A DNA stretch of 64,000 nt from Terriglobia bacterium (GTDB lineage Bacteria; Acidobacteriota; Terriglobia; Terriglobales; Acidobacteriaceae). Location of the stretch: the NCBI GenBank assembly GCA_020073385.1, contig JAIQFH010000030.1, positions 1 to 64,000 on the forward strand. The letters run 5' to 3'. A program made the position numbers and the translations under genes. The notes below the pieces were generated by a model. That model worked only from the letters and a program-made list of their open reading frames with translations. It searched no databases and was not told where the DNA came from. The first letter of the stretch is position 1. Each line of letters opens with the position of its first letter. This document shows positions 10,398-19,411 of the stretch, one piece after another.

Positions 10398-10937
10398 ATG
10401 AAGACAGATTTTCGCTACATGGAGCACCATTCCCAGGTGAGAGTCATTGCGACGATTGTGCTGGTATTGCTGTCATCATCCGCTCTTTTCGCGGCAGACA
10501 ACTCTCCCCAGGTCACACTGGATGCAAGCAAAGCCGGTCCGCGGTCTGTTGAGGTCCTGACGCAGCGCGCCATCGTACGCGATTACAAGTTCGCTTGGAC
10601 CAATCTCGATGCAGCATTAGAATCAAATTCCGCTAGCCCGCTGAACGGCCTTTTTGCCGGCACTGCGAATGACTGGCTGAGACAGGCGGTAAGCAGCCAG
10701 CAACGAAGCGGTATCATCTCGCGATACCTCAACCAGCGGCACAAACTCGATGCTATTTTCTACGCGCCCGCAGGCGACGTGATCGAACTGCATGACACTG
10801 CCGAATACGACTTTGAAATCCACGATGGCGGCAAGACCATCCACAATGACCATGCGATTGTGCACTACGTGGTGCTGATGACACCTGGCGCAGACCGCTG
10901 GGTAGTCCGCCAGCTTCAGGCCGTCCCTCAGTTCTGA
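10398..10937 (+). CDS. Secreted hypothetical protein, NTF2-like size
   Basis: A 179-residue protein with a hydrophobic signal segment at about residues 16-34 ending LFAA. The mature ~145-residue domain has alternating helices and strands (RDYKFAWTNLDAAL near the start, then VRQLQAVPQF at the end), in keeping with an NTF2-like fold, but no family is recognised. The ATG is one base after the preceding stop (TGAGATG), so translation is very probably coupled. An internal ATG 8 codons later (MEHHSQ) would also leave a usable signal peptide. It is the last gene of the closely spaced series starting at 6633 before a ~70-bp gap. Confidence 0.5.
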   Translation: MKTDFRYMEHHSQVRVIATIVLVLLSSSALFAADNSPQVTLDASKAGPRSVEVLTQRAIVRDYKFAWTNLDAALESNSASPLNGLFAGTANDWLRQAVSSQQRSGIISRYLNQRHKLDAIFYAPAGDVIELHDTAEYDFEIHDGGKTIHNDHAIVHYVVLMTPGADRWVVRQLQAVPQF

Positions 10938-11006
10938 AGTATCGACACCCGCCAACCTAGGCTCTGCGCGCGGCATCCAAAGCCCATCGCAAACTGGAGT
11001 CCTTTC

Positions 11007-11990
11007 TTGTCTAACAAACTGCTGGCACTGGCGATCGTGTGTTTTATGGGAGGGACGGGTTGCACCACGCCCGGCATGCATCGCGTTGTGGACCACAATC
11101 TGCAGGCTCCTAATGCCGGCCCTAGGCTTCTCGCTGTTTACATGCCGTGGTTCGGCGATCGGCAACACCTGGACGTCGGCTATACCAGCTACGATCCGGC
11201 AGTTCTTCGGAAACAAATCCAACAGGCGCGCCACATGGGCATCTCGGCCTTCGTCGTCGATTGGTACGGAGAAGGCGCACCATTTTCCGATCACAATTTT
11301 GCATTGCTGCAGGAAGCTGCGGATGAAAGTCGCTTTCAGGTGGCGCTCCTTTACAACGAGCCTGCGGATGATGACGCCCAGGCCACTGACGGCGCAATTG
11401 CAGCTTTCGACAAGGCGTATAGATCCTATGTCGGTCCCAGTGCTCCTCATCGCCGTTCCTATCTGACCTATAACGGACACCCGATGATTTTCATTTTTCC
11501 GAAGCGGGGCCGCGTCGACTGGAACCGGGTGGTCGAGCACTGCCAGTCATGGGAGTCGTCTCCCATCCTGATCTACAAAGACGAGCCGCCCGCGCTGTAC
11601 GCCTCGGACTTCGCTGGAATGTACGCCTGGGTACAGCCTGGACAAAAAGGGTGGACTCCAGATGGAAGTAATTGGGGCGAACAGTACTTGGATGATTTCT
11701 ACAGGAGCATGCGCAACAAGCATACGGACAAGATCATTGTCGGTGCGGCGTGGCCGGGCTTCGACGACTCATCCGCAACCTGGGGACTAAATCGCCACAT
11801 GCAGAGCCGCTGCGGCCAGACGTTCGAAGACACTCTGCACCTCTACACTCGTTACTTCGACGCGGCTCACCCTCTTCCCTTCATCATGATCGAAACCTGG
11901 AACGACTACGAGGAAGGCACGGCGGTCGAGCGTCTCAATTTTGCCAAGTGCAGCCAGAACAGCTCCTCTTCTGCCTCCGCAGGAAAGTGA
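11007..11990 (+). CDS. GH99/WbsX-like glycoside hydrolase lipoprotein
   Basis: A 327-residue lipoprotein. The start is TTG at 11007, with a GGAG ribosome site 8 bases upstream; the N-terminus has a hydrophobic core followed by a lipobox-like GTGC. The mature protein opens with AVYMPWFGD and continues with ISAFVVDWYGEG and, near the C-terminus, ETWNDYEEGTAVE. These are the hallmark segments of glycoside hydrolase family 99-like / WbsX-like proteins, (beta/alpha)8 barrels found in polysaccharide loci. It may trim or remodel a surface glycan in the periplasm. The family is fairly secure from the motifs; the substrate is not known. Confidence 0.75.
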   Translation: MSNKLLALAIVCFMGGTGCTTPGMHRVVDHNLQAPNAGPRLLAVYMPWFGDRQHLDVGYTSYDPAVLRKQIQQARHMGISAFVVDWYGEGAPFSDHNFALLQEAADESRFQVALLYNEPADDDAQATDGAIAAFDKAYRSYVGPSAPHRRSYLTYNGHPMIFIFPKRGRVDWNRVVEHCQSWESSPILIYKDEPPALYASDFAGMYAWVQPGQKGWTPDGSNWGEQYLDDFYRSMRNKHTDKIIVGAAWPGFDDSSATWGLNRHMQSRCGQTFEDTLHLYTRYFDAAHPLPFIMIETWNDYEEGTAVERLNFAKCSQNSSSSASAGK

Positions 11991-12082
11991 TCCAAAGCTC
12001 GCTCACGCACCAACCTCGGCTCGGACGGACCGCATCAAAAGGCCTCGACAGCACACCTTAGCCCGAATGGAGCCCCTCGCTG

Positions 12083-13177
12083 ATGGAGACGTCGTGCCAA
12101 CCTGAAATCGACTTTAACTTCTTATCTGAACTTGTGCTCACCGATCCCGCTTCACCCGGGCCCGCGACTCGGATCGCCGAAACTGTCCTGGACCTTAATC
12201 CAGGCAGACTCGAGGCTATCGTGGAGCTCGCTGCAAAGAACCATGTCATCATCCGCGCGTTCTCGCGATTAAGCCAGCTTCTGAAAATGAATGGAAGCAC
12301 GGACGTCGCGGACTGGGTGTCGCTTGCCATCGAAAAGGAAAATTCACGAATCCGTCACGCCCTTGGTTTTCTCAATCGTATCTGCGCCACTCTGGAACAG
12401 AACGCATGCCCCGTTACCGTGATCAAGTCGCTAGATCACTGGCCCGATCTAGGTAGCGATCTTGACTTGTACACGGATGCTGAACCAGCTCGCGTAGTGG
12501 ACGTAATGTTCACGAAGCTCGCGGCAAAAGTCGAACAGCGAAGCTGGGGCGATCGTCTGGCCAACAAATGGAACTTCCTCGTACCGGGATTGCCCGAGCT
12601 CGTCGAAGTACACATCGGGCGCCTGGGCCAGACCGGAGAGCAGACTGCGGTGACAGAGTCGCTATCGCGGCGTACTCGCGTGATCAACGTTGGACAATAT
12701 TCGTTTCGCGTACTGGCACCGGAAGATCGCATCATTATCAGCACCCTGCAGCGCATGTATCGGCACTTCTACATTCGTCTCTGTGACGTGATCGACAATG
12801 CCACCTTAGTGGAATCCGAGTGCGTCGATTTTACGTATCTCCACCGTTTGGGATCGGCTGCCGGGATCTGGGAGGGAATCGCCACTTATCTCACGATCAT
12901 CTCTGGTTATGTGAAATCGTTTCGAGGCCGCGGGATCGCATTACCGGCGTTTGTGACAGGATCTACAAAGTTCGGAGTGGACAAGGTTCACTATCGTCGA
13001 GACTTTCTGCGTGTGCCCATCTTGCCGCATTCAATGAATCTTTATGCCGGTGAGCTCAAGACACTTCTAATGCGAGGCGAAGTTCGAAACTCGCTCCGTC
13101 TGAGCTTGCTGCCAGGATTGGCCACTGCGGCCGCACTCGAGCTGAAAATCCTTGGCAGCGACAAAGGTATCTGGTAG
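12083..13177 (+). CDS. Nucleotidyltransferase-like protein (NTP_transf_5 type)
   Basis: A 364-residue soluble protein. Around residues 115-135 it has VIKSLDHWPDLGSDLDLYTD, which fits the nucleotidyltransferase-fold signature (G-S-x-x-x-D-x-D) of the uncharacterised NTP_transf_5 group. Elsewhere it is helical with no clear motif. A second member of the group lies at 28437-29606 in a RiPP-like operon. Here the neighbours are polysaccharide-type genes, so it could modify a sugar or another small acceptor. Substrate unknown. A weak GGAG lies 11 bases upstream of the ATG. Confidence 0.6.
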   Translation: METSCQPEIDFNFLSELVLTDPASPGPATRIAETVLDLNPGRLEAIVELAAKNHVIIRAFSRLSQLLKMNGSTDVADWVSLAIEKENSRIRHALGFLNRICATLEQNACPVTVIKSLDHWPDLGSDLDLYTDAEPARVVDVMFTKLAAKVEQRSWGDRLANKWNFLVPGLPELVEVHIGRLGQTGEQTAVTESLSRRTRVINVGQYSFRVLAPEDRIIISTLQRMYRHFYIRLCDVIDNATLVESECVDFTYLHRLGSAAGIWEGIATYLTIISGYVKSFRGRGIALPAFVTGSTKFGVDKVHYRRDFLRVPILPHSMNLYAGELKTLLMRGEVRNSLRLSLLPGLATAAALELKILGSDKGIW

Positions 13178-13436
13178 ATCCAAGGCCCAACAAAAGTGCA
13201 TGATTTCTGTGGAACTCTACTGTTTTCACTGGATTGTTGTTCGTCTACCCCTCTCATAGCTTGGGTGGAGCGAATCTGAGAAAACGCGGTAGAAAGACAA
13301 TCAGCCGGGAGCAGTGGTCGAAGTTGCTGGTCCGTCAACGTGATTGTAACTTTGCTTTCTTGTGTTTCCGGGAAAGACCACTCTCATTGCCCGCTCGGAA
13401 TTCGTGCTTTTATTTGTCAGCGGGGAGGCTTTCGGT

Positions 13437-13835
13437 TTGATCCGTATTCTGGTTGTTGACGATAATCCCTCAGTCCGACGCTATCTGAGAGCTATCCTCG
13501 AGCAGCAAGAAGGTTGGCGAGTTTGTGGAGAAGCGCGAACGGGAGGCGAGGCGTTGCACCGGGTCGTGGAATCGCCTCCTCCTGATTTGGTCGTTCTCGA
13601 CTATCAGATGCCCGATCTGAATGGAGTCGACGTTGCCAAGAAAATCTCGGCGATGTTCCCGAAAATTCCGATTCTGATGGTGACTCTACATCTTTCCAGA
13701 CAGCTTGCCGACGCCGCGCGCGATGCCGGTGTGCGCGGAGCTTGCGCGAAGCAGGATATCGGCGCGGTCGTTGAAGCTGTTGACTTATTACTGCATGACC
13801 AAACCTACTTTCCTGTCACTTGCAGCGGACTCTAA
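13437..13835 (+). CDS. REC-only response regulator
   Basis: A 132-residue protein made of a single receiver domain. The start is taken as TTG at 13437, because an excellent GGAGG site (13424-13428) lies 8 bases upstream and translation opens at once with IRILVVDDN, the conserved beta-1/acidic pair. The phosphoacceptor is the Asp in LVVLDYQMPDLNG (about residue 54), and the switch Thr lies in MVTLH. There is no output domain; the C-terminus has KQDIGAV, containing the conserved Lys. Partner kinase not visible nearby. It may act as a phosphate sink, a relay, or by protein contact. Confidence 0.8.
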   Translation: MIRILVVDDNPSVRRYLRAILEQQEGWRVCGEARTGGEALHRVVESPPPDLVVLDYQMPDLNGVDVAKKISAMFPKIPILMVTLHLSRQLADAARDAGVRGACAKQDIGAVVEAVDLLLHDQTYFPVTCSGL

Positions 13836-13865
13836 GCGGTCACTGGGGTTCCGCGCGAAAATCGG

Positions 13866-13890
13866 CCAAATACAGGATTCCCTGTATTGG
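13866..13890. promoter_or_regulatory. Inverted repeat between two response-regulator genes
   Basis: The arms CCAAATACAGG and CCTGTATTGG flank a 4-base centre (one A in the left arm is unmatched). It lies about 30 bp after the stop of the first REC gene and about 165 bp before the next. It could be an operator or a weak terminator without a T-run; the sequence alone does not decide. Confidence 0.35.
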
Positions 13891-14056
13891 TCCGAGGAAA
13901 GCCGACCATTAGCCTTCTGTTTTGGAAATCTAGGACGCTTCCCCCGTGCTGAGTTGTGGCGTGGAAACTGAGCGGCCATTGGTCAGGCTGTCACATCCGT
14001 TTGGGGATAAAATGTGGCGAATCGTCTGGTCGGTCTCCCCGAGGAACTGAATTCGA

Positions 14057-14470
14057 ATGACAATTCGCATTCTTGTCGTCGACGATCATCCGATTGTGAG
14101 ACAGGGGCTGAAAACCCTTCTCGAAGGGCATTCGGGATGGGAAGTAATTGGGGAAGCCTCCGATGGAGCCGAAGCCTTGGAAAAGGCCGGGGACTTGAAT
14201 CCCGATGTAATGGTGCTGGACGTCACGATGCCGCGGATGAATGGTTTGGAGGCGTGTCGCTTGTTGCGAAGGCAATCTCCTGAGTTGGAGATTCTGTTCG
14301 TGACACAGCATGACTCGCCCCAGATGATGCGCGAAGCACTGGAAGCGGGTGCTCGCGGTTACGTTGTGAAATCCAACGCGGCTCGAGATTTGCTGGCAGC
14401 CGTAGAAGCCGTAAGCCAGCATCGAGTGTTTACCGCTCTCAATGAACGAGCCTATCCGCATGTGAGCTAG
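14057..14470 (+). CDS. REC-only response regulator
   Basis: A 137-residue single receiver domain: ILVVDDHP at the start, phosphoacceptor Asp in VMVLDVTMPRMNG (about residue 54), switch Thr in FVTQHDS, and the conserved Lys in YVVKSNA. It is closely similar in the receiver part to the NarL-type regulators at 14516 and 16648, but stops before any LuxR helix-turn-helix. This suggests a duplicated regulator that lost its output domain, or one that works by phosphotransfer or competition. The next regulator starts about 45 bp downstream, so both are probably co-transcribed. Confidence 0.85.
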   Translation: MTIRILVVDDHPIVRQGLKTLLEGHSGWEVIGEASDGAEALEKAGDLNPDVMVLDVTMPRMNGLEACRLLRRQSPELEILFVTQHDSPQMMREALEAGARGYVVKSNAARDLLAAVEAVSQHRVFTALNERAYPHVS

Positions 14471-14515
14471 GCCGCGTGGCCTGCTTTGACCGGACTCTGG
14501 GGAAAGGGCAGATTT

Positions 14516-15217
14516 ATGGCGCTGAGAATCCTTCTGGCAGACGATCATGAAATTGTGCGCAGAGGCTTGCGCGCTCTCCTTGAAAAGCACGAAGGCTGGG
14601 AGGTGTGCGGCGAGGCGAGCGACGGTCGCGAAGCTGTAGAAAAAGCTTTGCAGCTTAAACCCGACGTCGTCATCGTCGACATCGGCATGCCCAACCTGAA
14701 TGGCTTGGACACCACACGGCAGCTCCTCCAGCATGATCCGCACTTCAAGGTCATCGTGCTTACCATTACCGACTCGGATCAGGTGATCCGCGAGGCTCTC
14801 GATGCCGGTGCTCGTGGCTTTGTCCTTAAATCCGACGCCGCGCGGGATCTGGTCTCCGCCGTCGAGGCTCTCCAGAACAAACGTATGTTCTTCACGCCGC
14901 GCGTAAATGACCTGGTACTGGCCGGCTTCCTGGAGAAGGGTCAGAAGGTATCGAGAAACGAAGCCCCGAAGCTGCCGACGTTAACAGCCCGCGAGCGAGA
15001 GATCACTCAATTGCTTGCCGAAGGGAATAGCTCCAAGGAAGTGGCATCGCTCCTGAACCTGAGCACCAAGACTGTGGAAACTCATCGCAGCAATATCATG
15101 CGGAAATTAAGCTTCCATTCGATTCGCGACCTGGTTGTCTATGCGATCAAGAACAACCTGATTCAGATTGAACTGCCGCCGCCGCCGAAGTCACCAACGG
15201 GACCGACCGCGGCCTGA
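14516..15217 (+). CDS. NarL/LuxR-type response regulator
   Basis: A 233-residue regulator. The start is the ATG at 14516, preceded by GGAAAGGG and giving ALRILLADDHE at the N-terminus. Receiver domain about 3-120, with phosphoacceptor in VVIVDIGMPNLNG and conserved Lys in FVLKSDA. LuxR-type HTH about 158-222, with the typical LTAREREITQLLAEGNSSKE and later TVETHRSNIMRKL. The C-terminal tail is proline-rich (PPPPKSP). No sensor kinase adjoins it; it lies just after a REC-only paralogue and convergent to the VWFA-type gene. DNA-binding output is secure by family; targets unknown. Confidence 0.9.
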   Translation: MALRILLADDHEIVRRGLRALLEKHEGWEVCGEASDGREAVEKALQLKPDVVIVDIGMPNLNGLDTTRQLLQHDPHFKVIVLTITDSDQVIREALDAGARGFVLKSDAARDLVSAVEALQNKRMFFTPRVNDLVLAGFLEKGQKVSRNEAPKLPTLTAREREITQLLAEGNSSKEVASLLNLSTKTVETHRSNIMRKLSFHSIRDLVVYAIKNNLIQIELPPPPKSPTGPTAA

Positions 15218-15234
15218 TCCATACAGCCCGCTTC

Positions 15235-16302
15235 TTACTTTACGGCCTCTCCGGGATAGTACCCGGTCCTGGTACGAACGGTGACGTGGTTGTGCGCTGT
15301 GCCTCTCGCTTCCACCCGAATCCTCTGGTATCCCGTCCCGATGTTGCCTCCCGGATTGTATGCCAGCGTGTATTGGCTTCGAATGTCATGTGCGATCGAT
15401 CGGGTGATCGAATCCACCTCGTCCAGATTCTGGGGGAAATATGCGCCGCCGCCCGTACTCGCTGCAAGGCTTTGTAATGCTTCGCGGCCGGAGCGCGTCA
15501 TTCCCTGGTTCATCAAACCGATCGCATACAGGGCAGCTCCTTTATTCGACTGTAACTTCCGCAAGGCATCCTGCAAGGTTTCACGGCTCATGTTGTCCTG
15601 CCCGTCCGTGATCACGAGCAATACCTTCTTATCCGGCCGTGGATTGTTCCGCAGATGGAAATCCGATGACACCACCGCATCGTAGAGAGCCGTGCTTCCG
15701 CGACTCGAGACTTGATGCAAGGCGGTCTGGAGCAGATTTACATCGGACGTGAAATCCTGGTCTAGATAAGGTGTTTGACTGAAGTTGACGACAAATACCT
15801 CATCTTCAGGATTGCTCGCCCGGATCAGGTTTAATACCGCCTGGTTCACCTTCGCGCGCTTATCGCGCATCGAGCCGGAGTTATCGATCACAATTCCAAT
15901 CGCTACCGGCACATCTTCTCTTCGGAATGAAGTAATTGTTTCTGGCTGTCCATTCTGATAGACCGAAAAAGCGTTGCGATCCAGTGACGTGACCAGCTTG
16001 CCATAATCATCGACAACGGTTGCGTGCAGCACAACCTCCTGTACCTGCTTCCTGAAAACGAATCTGCCTTGATCCTCCGAGCTTTGAATCGGAGAAATCG
16101 ATGGCTCCCCTGGTTTCTGGTCAGTAGGTTGCGATGGGTTGGATTCCTGCTGTGCGGAAGCGGGTGGCTGCGAGGTTCGGGGCGGCAGAGCCATCGGGTC
16201 GTCCTGAGTTGCTGCCCATCCGCACGAAATTACCGCGAACGCAGCCAGAGGAAAACTGCGTCGTAGAAATGAGTGGAGACGAGATGTGAATTTTGCACAC
16301 AT
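15235..16302 (-). CDS. Secreted VWFA-domain protein (acidobacterial VWFA-related type)
   Basis: A 355-residue protein from the ATG at 16302, chosen for the GGGAGGG ribosome site just upstream. The signal peptide covers about residues 1-32. A proline/glutamine-rich linker is followed by a von Willebrand A domain (about 115-330) with the metal-site motif DNSGSMRDK, a Thr in STALYDAV and Asp in ITDGQD: a complete MIDAS. The short N-terminal strand region before it (VVLHATVVDDYGKLVTSL) is that of the 'VWFA-related, acidobacterial' family, which is expanded in Acidobacteriota. It likely mediates extracytoplasmic protein binding. Convergent with the regulator ending at 15217. Confidence 0.85.
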   Translation of the reverse strand: MCAKFTSRLHSFLRRSFPLAAFAVISCGWAATQDDPMALPPRTSQPPASAQQESNPSQPTDQKPGEPSISPIQSSEDQGRFVFRKQVQEVVLHATVVDDYGKLVTSLDRNAFSVYQNGQPETITSFRREDVPVAIGIVIDNSGSMRDKRAKVNQAVLNLIRASNPEDEVFVVNFSQTPYLDQDFTSDVNLLQTALHQVSSRGSTALYDAVVSSDFHLRNNPRPDKKVLLVITDGQDNMSRETLQDALRKLQSNKGAALYAIGLMNQGMTRSGREALQSLAASTGGGAYFPQNLDEVDSITRSIAHDIRSQYTLAYNPGGNIGTGYQRIRVEARGTAHNHVTVRTRTGYYPGEAVK

Positions 16303-16647
16303 GCGCAGCCCTCCCGTGAATATTTTCAGATGCAATACCGCGGCCCTCGGTTAACGCATTTGTGTCCAAGGATTATTTGGAGAGTCGCATCGGCTTGAGG
16401 TACTACGGTCTTCCCTGTAGATTCGGCACAAGAAGCCTGCCTGCAACGCGCGTTCCACTATTGGCAAAACTTACACAGAGTCTTCGACGAGGATTCGGTG
16501 TTGGTATTCGGTAGCAAGAGGATAGGCGTTTGGCAGCATGTGTGCTACTAGGGAAGAAGGTAGATGCTTCCAGGTGTCTGAATGACTGATTCCGAATAAC
16601 TTACAGCACGGATCCGTTTGGAGTCCGTCCGTCTCGGAGGTGGACAA
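16303..16647. other. Intergenic region between divergent genes, no gene seen
   Basis: A 345-bp stretch between the VWFA-type gene (minus) and the NarL-type regulator (plus). It must hold both promoters. No convincing reading frame, tRNA or strong hairpin was seen. A GGAGGTGG ribosome site lies at its right end before the regulator ATG. Confidence 0.5.
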
Positions 16648-17313
16648 ATGCTCCGAATTCTTATCGCAGATGATCACGAAGTTGCCCGGCGCGGCATACG
16701 ATCTCTTTTGGAAAGCCATCCCGAATGGGAAGTGTGCGCCGAAGCCAAAGATGGACGCGACGCAGTCGAATTGGCGACTAACATAAAGCCCGACCTGGTT
16801 CTGCTTGATATCGGCATGCCGAATTTGAATGGGTTGGAAGCCGCCCGGCAAATTCTGGCAACCAGTCCGAATGTAGCGATCCTGATTTTGACTATGCACG
16901 ATTCGGACAACGTCATCAGAGAGGTCTTGCGCGCCGGCGCTCGCGGATTCCTTCTTAAATCCGATGCCGGCCGCGATCTGGTCGCCGCGGTGGATGCTCT
17001 CGAGAGCCAGAAAACATTTTTCACGCCCCGCGTGAGTCAGATGGTGTTGGACGGGTTCCTGAGCCGCGAAAAAAACCATTCCAACATCGATGAAACCGCT
17101 GACCCCTCGGACAACCTTCTCACATCACGCGAGCGTGAGGTGATCCAACTCTTGGCTGAAGGGCGGACAAGCAAGGAAGTAGCTGTGACCCTGAATCTGA
17201 GCGTCAAGACCGCCGAGACACATCGTACCAACCTCATGCGCAAGCTAGGTCTACATTCCGTCGCCGATTTGACTCGCTATGCCGTACGGAACGGAATTGT
17301 CCACGTATTTTGA
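16648..17313 (+). CDS. NarL/LuxR-type response regulator
   Basis: A 221-residue regulator beginning at the ATG at 16648, 4 bases after GGAGGTGG; the product opens LRILIADDHEVARRG. Receiver domain about 2-118, phosphoacceptor in LVLLDIGMPNLNG, conserved Lys in FLLKSDAGRD. LuxR HTH about 150-215 (LTSREREVIQLLAEG, then TAETHRTNLMRKL). Closely related to the regulator at 14516, so the region probably arose by tandem duplication. No kinase adjoins it. Confidence 0.9.
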   Translation: MLRILIADDHEVARRGIRSLLESHPEWEVCAEAKDGRDAVELATNIKPDLVLLDIGMPNLNGLEAARQILATSPNVAILILTMHDSDNVIREVLRAGARGFLLKSDAGRDLVAAVDALESQKTFFTPRVSQMVLDGFLSREKNHSNIDETADPSDNLLTSREREVIQLLAEGRTSKEVAVTLNLSVKTAETHRTNLMRKLGLHSVADLTRYAVRNGIVHVF

Positions 17314-17466
17314 GGTGATGGAGGGCTTGATACCGATAACACTCTATGGACCCGTTGACGAGCAGCGCGTAAAAAAGTGCTGACGACTACCGTCTGGGTC
17401 AGGCGCTAACCCACCACAGGGTCGACAGATCCGAAGCAAAGCTTCGTCGTTCGGAGAATGTAAATC

Positions 17467-17910
17467 ATGAATCGAATGACGACACATTTGACATTCTGTC
17501 TACTGATGATTGCGCCAGGAGCTTTTCCTCAGCAATCAACCCCTCAGACCCCGGAAGATGCATATACCAGTCGTGAGTTGATTGCCTGGTCCCAGTTGCA
17601 GAATCCTCAACCAACGCCCCAGCCATTGCCGCCCCGGGATGCTCCAGTACCGCAACCGGAGCAGCCTCAAGACCAACATGCTAAGTTGCCCGCCGATCCG
17701 CAGAAGCAGCAGGAACCTGCCCAGTCTTACGCGGGAGAGGTCATCAAAAGTGGAAATCAGTATGTTCTCCAAATGGGGGACAACACGAAGTATCAACTCA
17801 ACGCCAATGGAATCCTCGGAGTCTACGCGAATCAGAATGTAAAAGTCGTGGGGAATATCGATCCGAATGCCAGATCCATTCGGGTCCTAAAAGTTGAGCC
17901 TTTCTTCTAG
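17467..17910 (+). CDS. Small secreted protein, DUF5818-like
   Basis: A 147-residue protein with a signal peptide (about 1-21, ending FPQQ), a long proline/glutamine-rich low-complexity linker (about 45-90), and a compact C-terminal beta domain (about 92-147) with AGEVIKSGNQYVLQMGD, KYQL and VKVVGNID. This pattern resembles the small DUF5818-type domain common in Acidobacteriota secreted proteins. Function unknown. The ATG follows GGAG at 17454-17457. A short hairpin (CGAAGC/GCTTCG) lies about 25 bp upstream of the start. Confidence 0.6.
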   Translation: MNRMTTHLTFCLLMIAPGAFPQQSTPQTPEDAYTSRELIAWSQLQNPQPTPQPLPPRDAPVPQPEQPQDQHAKLPADPQKQQEPAQSYAGEVIKSGNQYVLQMGDNTKYQLNANGILGVYANQNVKVVGNIDPNARSIRVLKVEPFF

Positions 17911-18056
17911 CCCAAAGAGCCTTTCCTCCCCTGTAAGAGCCTTACATGATTCACCCTAGTGCCTGGAGCTAAGAATGTTTGTATCCTTTACAAACTTGCC
18001 TGCGCCGTAGAAGGGTTCAGACCGCCTTCCGCTTAGCCCGGCTTCGGAGTTCAATC

Positions 18057-18578
18057 ATGATCACTGACGGAACCGCAGCTTACGGAATGTACTCGCGCAA
18101 TGTCGCGTTGCCCGAGGTTGTTTCTGCACTCAATCGGGCCGGTTACCATAATGAAAACATCTGCATGGTCCTTTCGCCCGCTCACCCCGATGCGGGGATC
18201 TTCCATGACACGACGAACTACGTTACAGGAGCAGGGAGCGCGACAACTGCACGCATGATCCGCTGGTTCTCGGAATTTGGGGCCGTGGTGATTCCCACTG
18301 TTGGCGTATTCATTCGGTCACAGGCGTTCCTGAAAGCCCTGTTCGCAGAAAAGAATTCATCTGCGCTCTCGCGTGGTTCTAGAACCTTGATAGACCTTGG
18401 GTTTTCAGCTGACGAGGCGAAAAGGCTGGGTCACCAGCTCTGCGATGTGGGCGCGCTAGTGTATGTTTCATGCGCTGAGAACGCGAAAGCGATGAGCGCA
18501 ATTGAGCTCCTTCGGCGCACTGGTGCCCAGGAAGCGGCGAGTCTCGGAGCAATCCAAGCCGCTGCGGCGGCAGCCTAG
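18057..18578 (+). CDS. Hypothetical cytoplasmic protein, possibly general-stress (YflT/17M)-like
   Basis: A 173-residue protein from the ATG at 18057, which has GGAG 7 bases upstream; longer in-frame starts have none. The N-terminus (AAYGMYSRNVALPEVVSALNR, then a GY) resembles the start of general-stress YflT/17M-type domains, where a short strand is followed by an element controlling a helix. A glycine-rich middle (VTGAGSATT) and an alanine-rich C-terminal helix follow. Similarity is weak, and no enzyme motif is present. The alternative is a lineage-specific unknown. Confidence 0.5.
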   Translation: MITDGTAAYGMYSRNVALPEVVSALNRAGYHNENICMVLSPAHPDAGIFHDTTNYVTGAGSATTARMIRWFSEFGAVVIPTVGVFIRSQAFLKALFAEKNSSALSRGSRTLIDLGFSADEAKRLGHQLCDVGALVYVSCAENAKAMSAIELLRRTGAQEAASLGAIQAAAAAA

Positions 18579-18822
18579 CCCGCGAACGGTCCTATCGGCA
18601 GCAAACAATCGGAAAGACTGCCTCTTGAGAGCAATTTCTACCTTGTTCCCTGTCCAACAATGCCCCGGTGTTGCGCTTGCACTGATGGGTTTGTTCTTCC
18701 ATTTGAGAAGGTAACCGGAAAGCCCCTTCTGATTGCGAATGGCAAGGCATGTGCTGTCTCCTTTGTGCCAACTTCTCCGTTTAACAACGCATCCATAATT
18801 GTCGCGTTGCCGGGAGATCCGC

Positions 18823-19218
18823 ATGAAGACCAAACACGTGTGCCTCGAAATCGTCCTGCTCGGGACAGCAGTCGCTCTTGCTTTGGCCCTGCTCTTTGCT
18901 ACCTTGGGAGCGGCAGCATTGGTCGCAGTCGGTCAAACAGCGCAAGCCGGCCCGGTAACAGCCAAGTCCTTCGAAGGCATGATCACCTGCTCTCGCTGCG
19001 GCGCAAGACATCAGCCCGCTCTTGATCGTTCAGCAAGTACTTGCGTCCGAGTCTGCGTCCACGGGGGCGCAGCTTTCGCGCTGATTCAGAACGAATCCAT
19101 CTACCTCCTCGAAGGCGACCCCGGCTCGTTCAAGAAGCTTGCTGGCCAGCGCGCTCGGGTCGTCGGTACGCGCACTGGAAACACGATCAAAGTTGCTTCT
19201 ATAGCTTCCGAGAGTTGA
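18823..19218 (+). CDS. Small exported cysteine-containing protein
   Basis: A 131-residue protein. The start is the ATG at 18823, preceded by GGGAG. A hydrophobic segment (about 8-35) is a signal or anchor. The mature domain has CSRCGARH, CVRVCVHGGAAFAL, YLLEGD and AGQRARVVGTRTGNTIKV. This fits a family of small exported proteins frequent in Acidobacteriota with a 'MCGxxH...C...CV..GA.Y.L' pattern, probably related to the domain in the protein at 17467. The cysteines and histidine could bind metal. Function unknown. Confidence 0.6.
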   Translation: MKTKHVCLEIVLLGTAVALALALLFATLGAAALVAVGQTAQAGPVTAKSFEGMITCSRCGARHQPALDRSASTCVRVCVHGGAAFALIQNESIYLLEGDPGSFKKLAGQRARVVGTRTGNTIKVASIASES

Positions 19219-19276
19219 GGTTTGTTGTGAATGATCTGCTCTGGCGTTGCGATTAAACGCACGGAGGTGCGATGAA

Positions 19277-19402
19277 ATGAAAGACATCCTTTTTCGCTTG
19301 TTAATGGCGGCTGCTTTGACCTTGGCCGCGTTCGCACTTTCGTCGTCGGCACATGGCCAGCAGGGAGATGAAGACGCCATACCGACGAATTGCAGAATGT
19401 GA
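19277..19402 (+). CDS. Very small secreted protein (41 aa)
   Basis: ATG at 19277 with GGAGG 9 bases upstream (19263-19267). The 41 residues are mostly a good Sec signal peptide (FRLLMAAALTLAAFALSSS, cleavage near AHGQ), leaving about 15 mature residues ending NCRM. The strong ribosome site and the signal peptide support it as real. It could also be the truncated start of a once longer secreted protein. Confidence 0.45.
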   Translation: MKDILFRLLMAAALTLAAFALSSSAHGQQGDEDAIPTNCRM

Positions 19403-19411
19403 CTAAAATCA

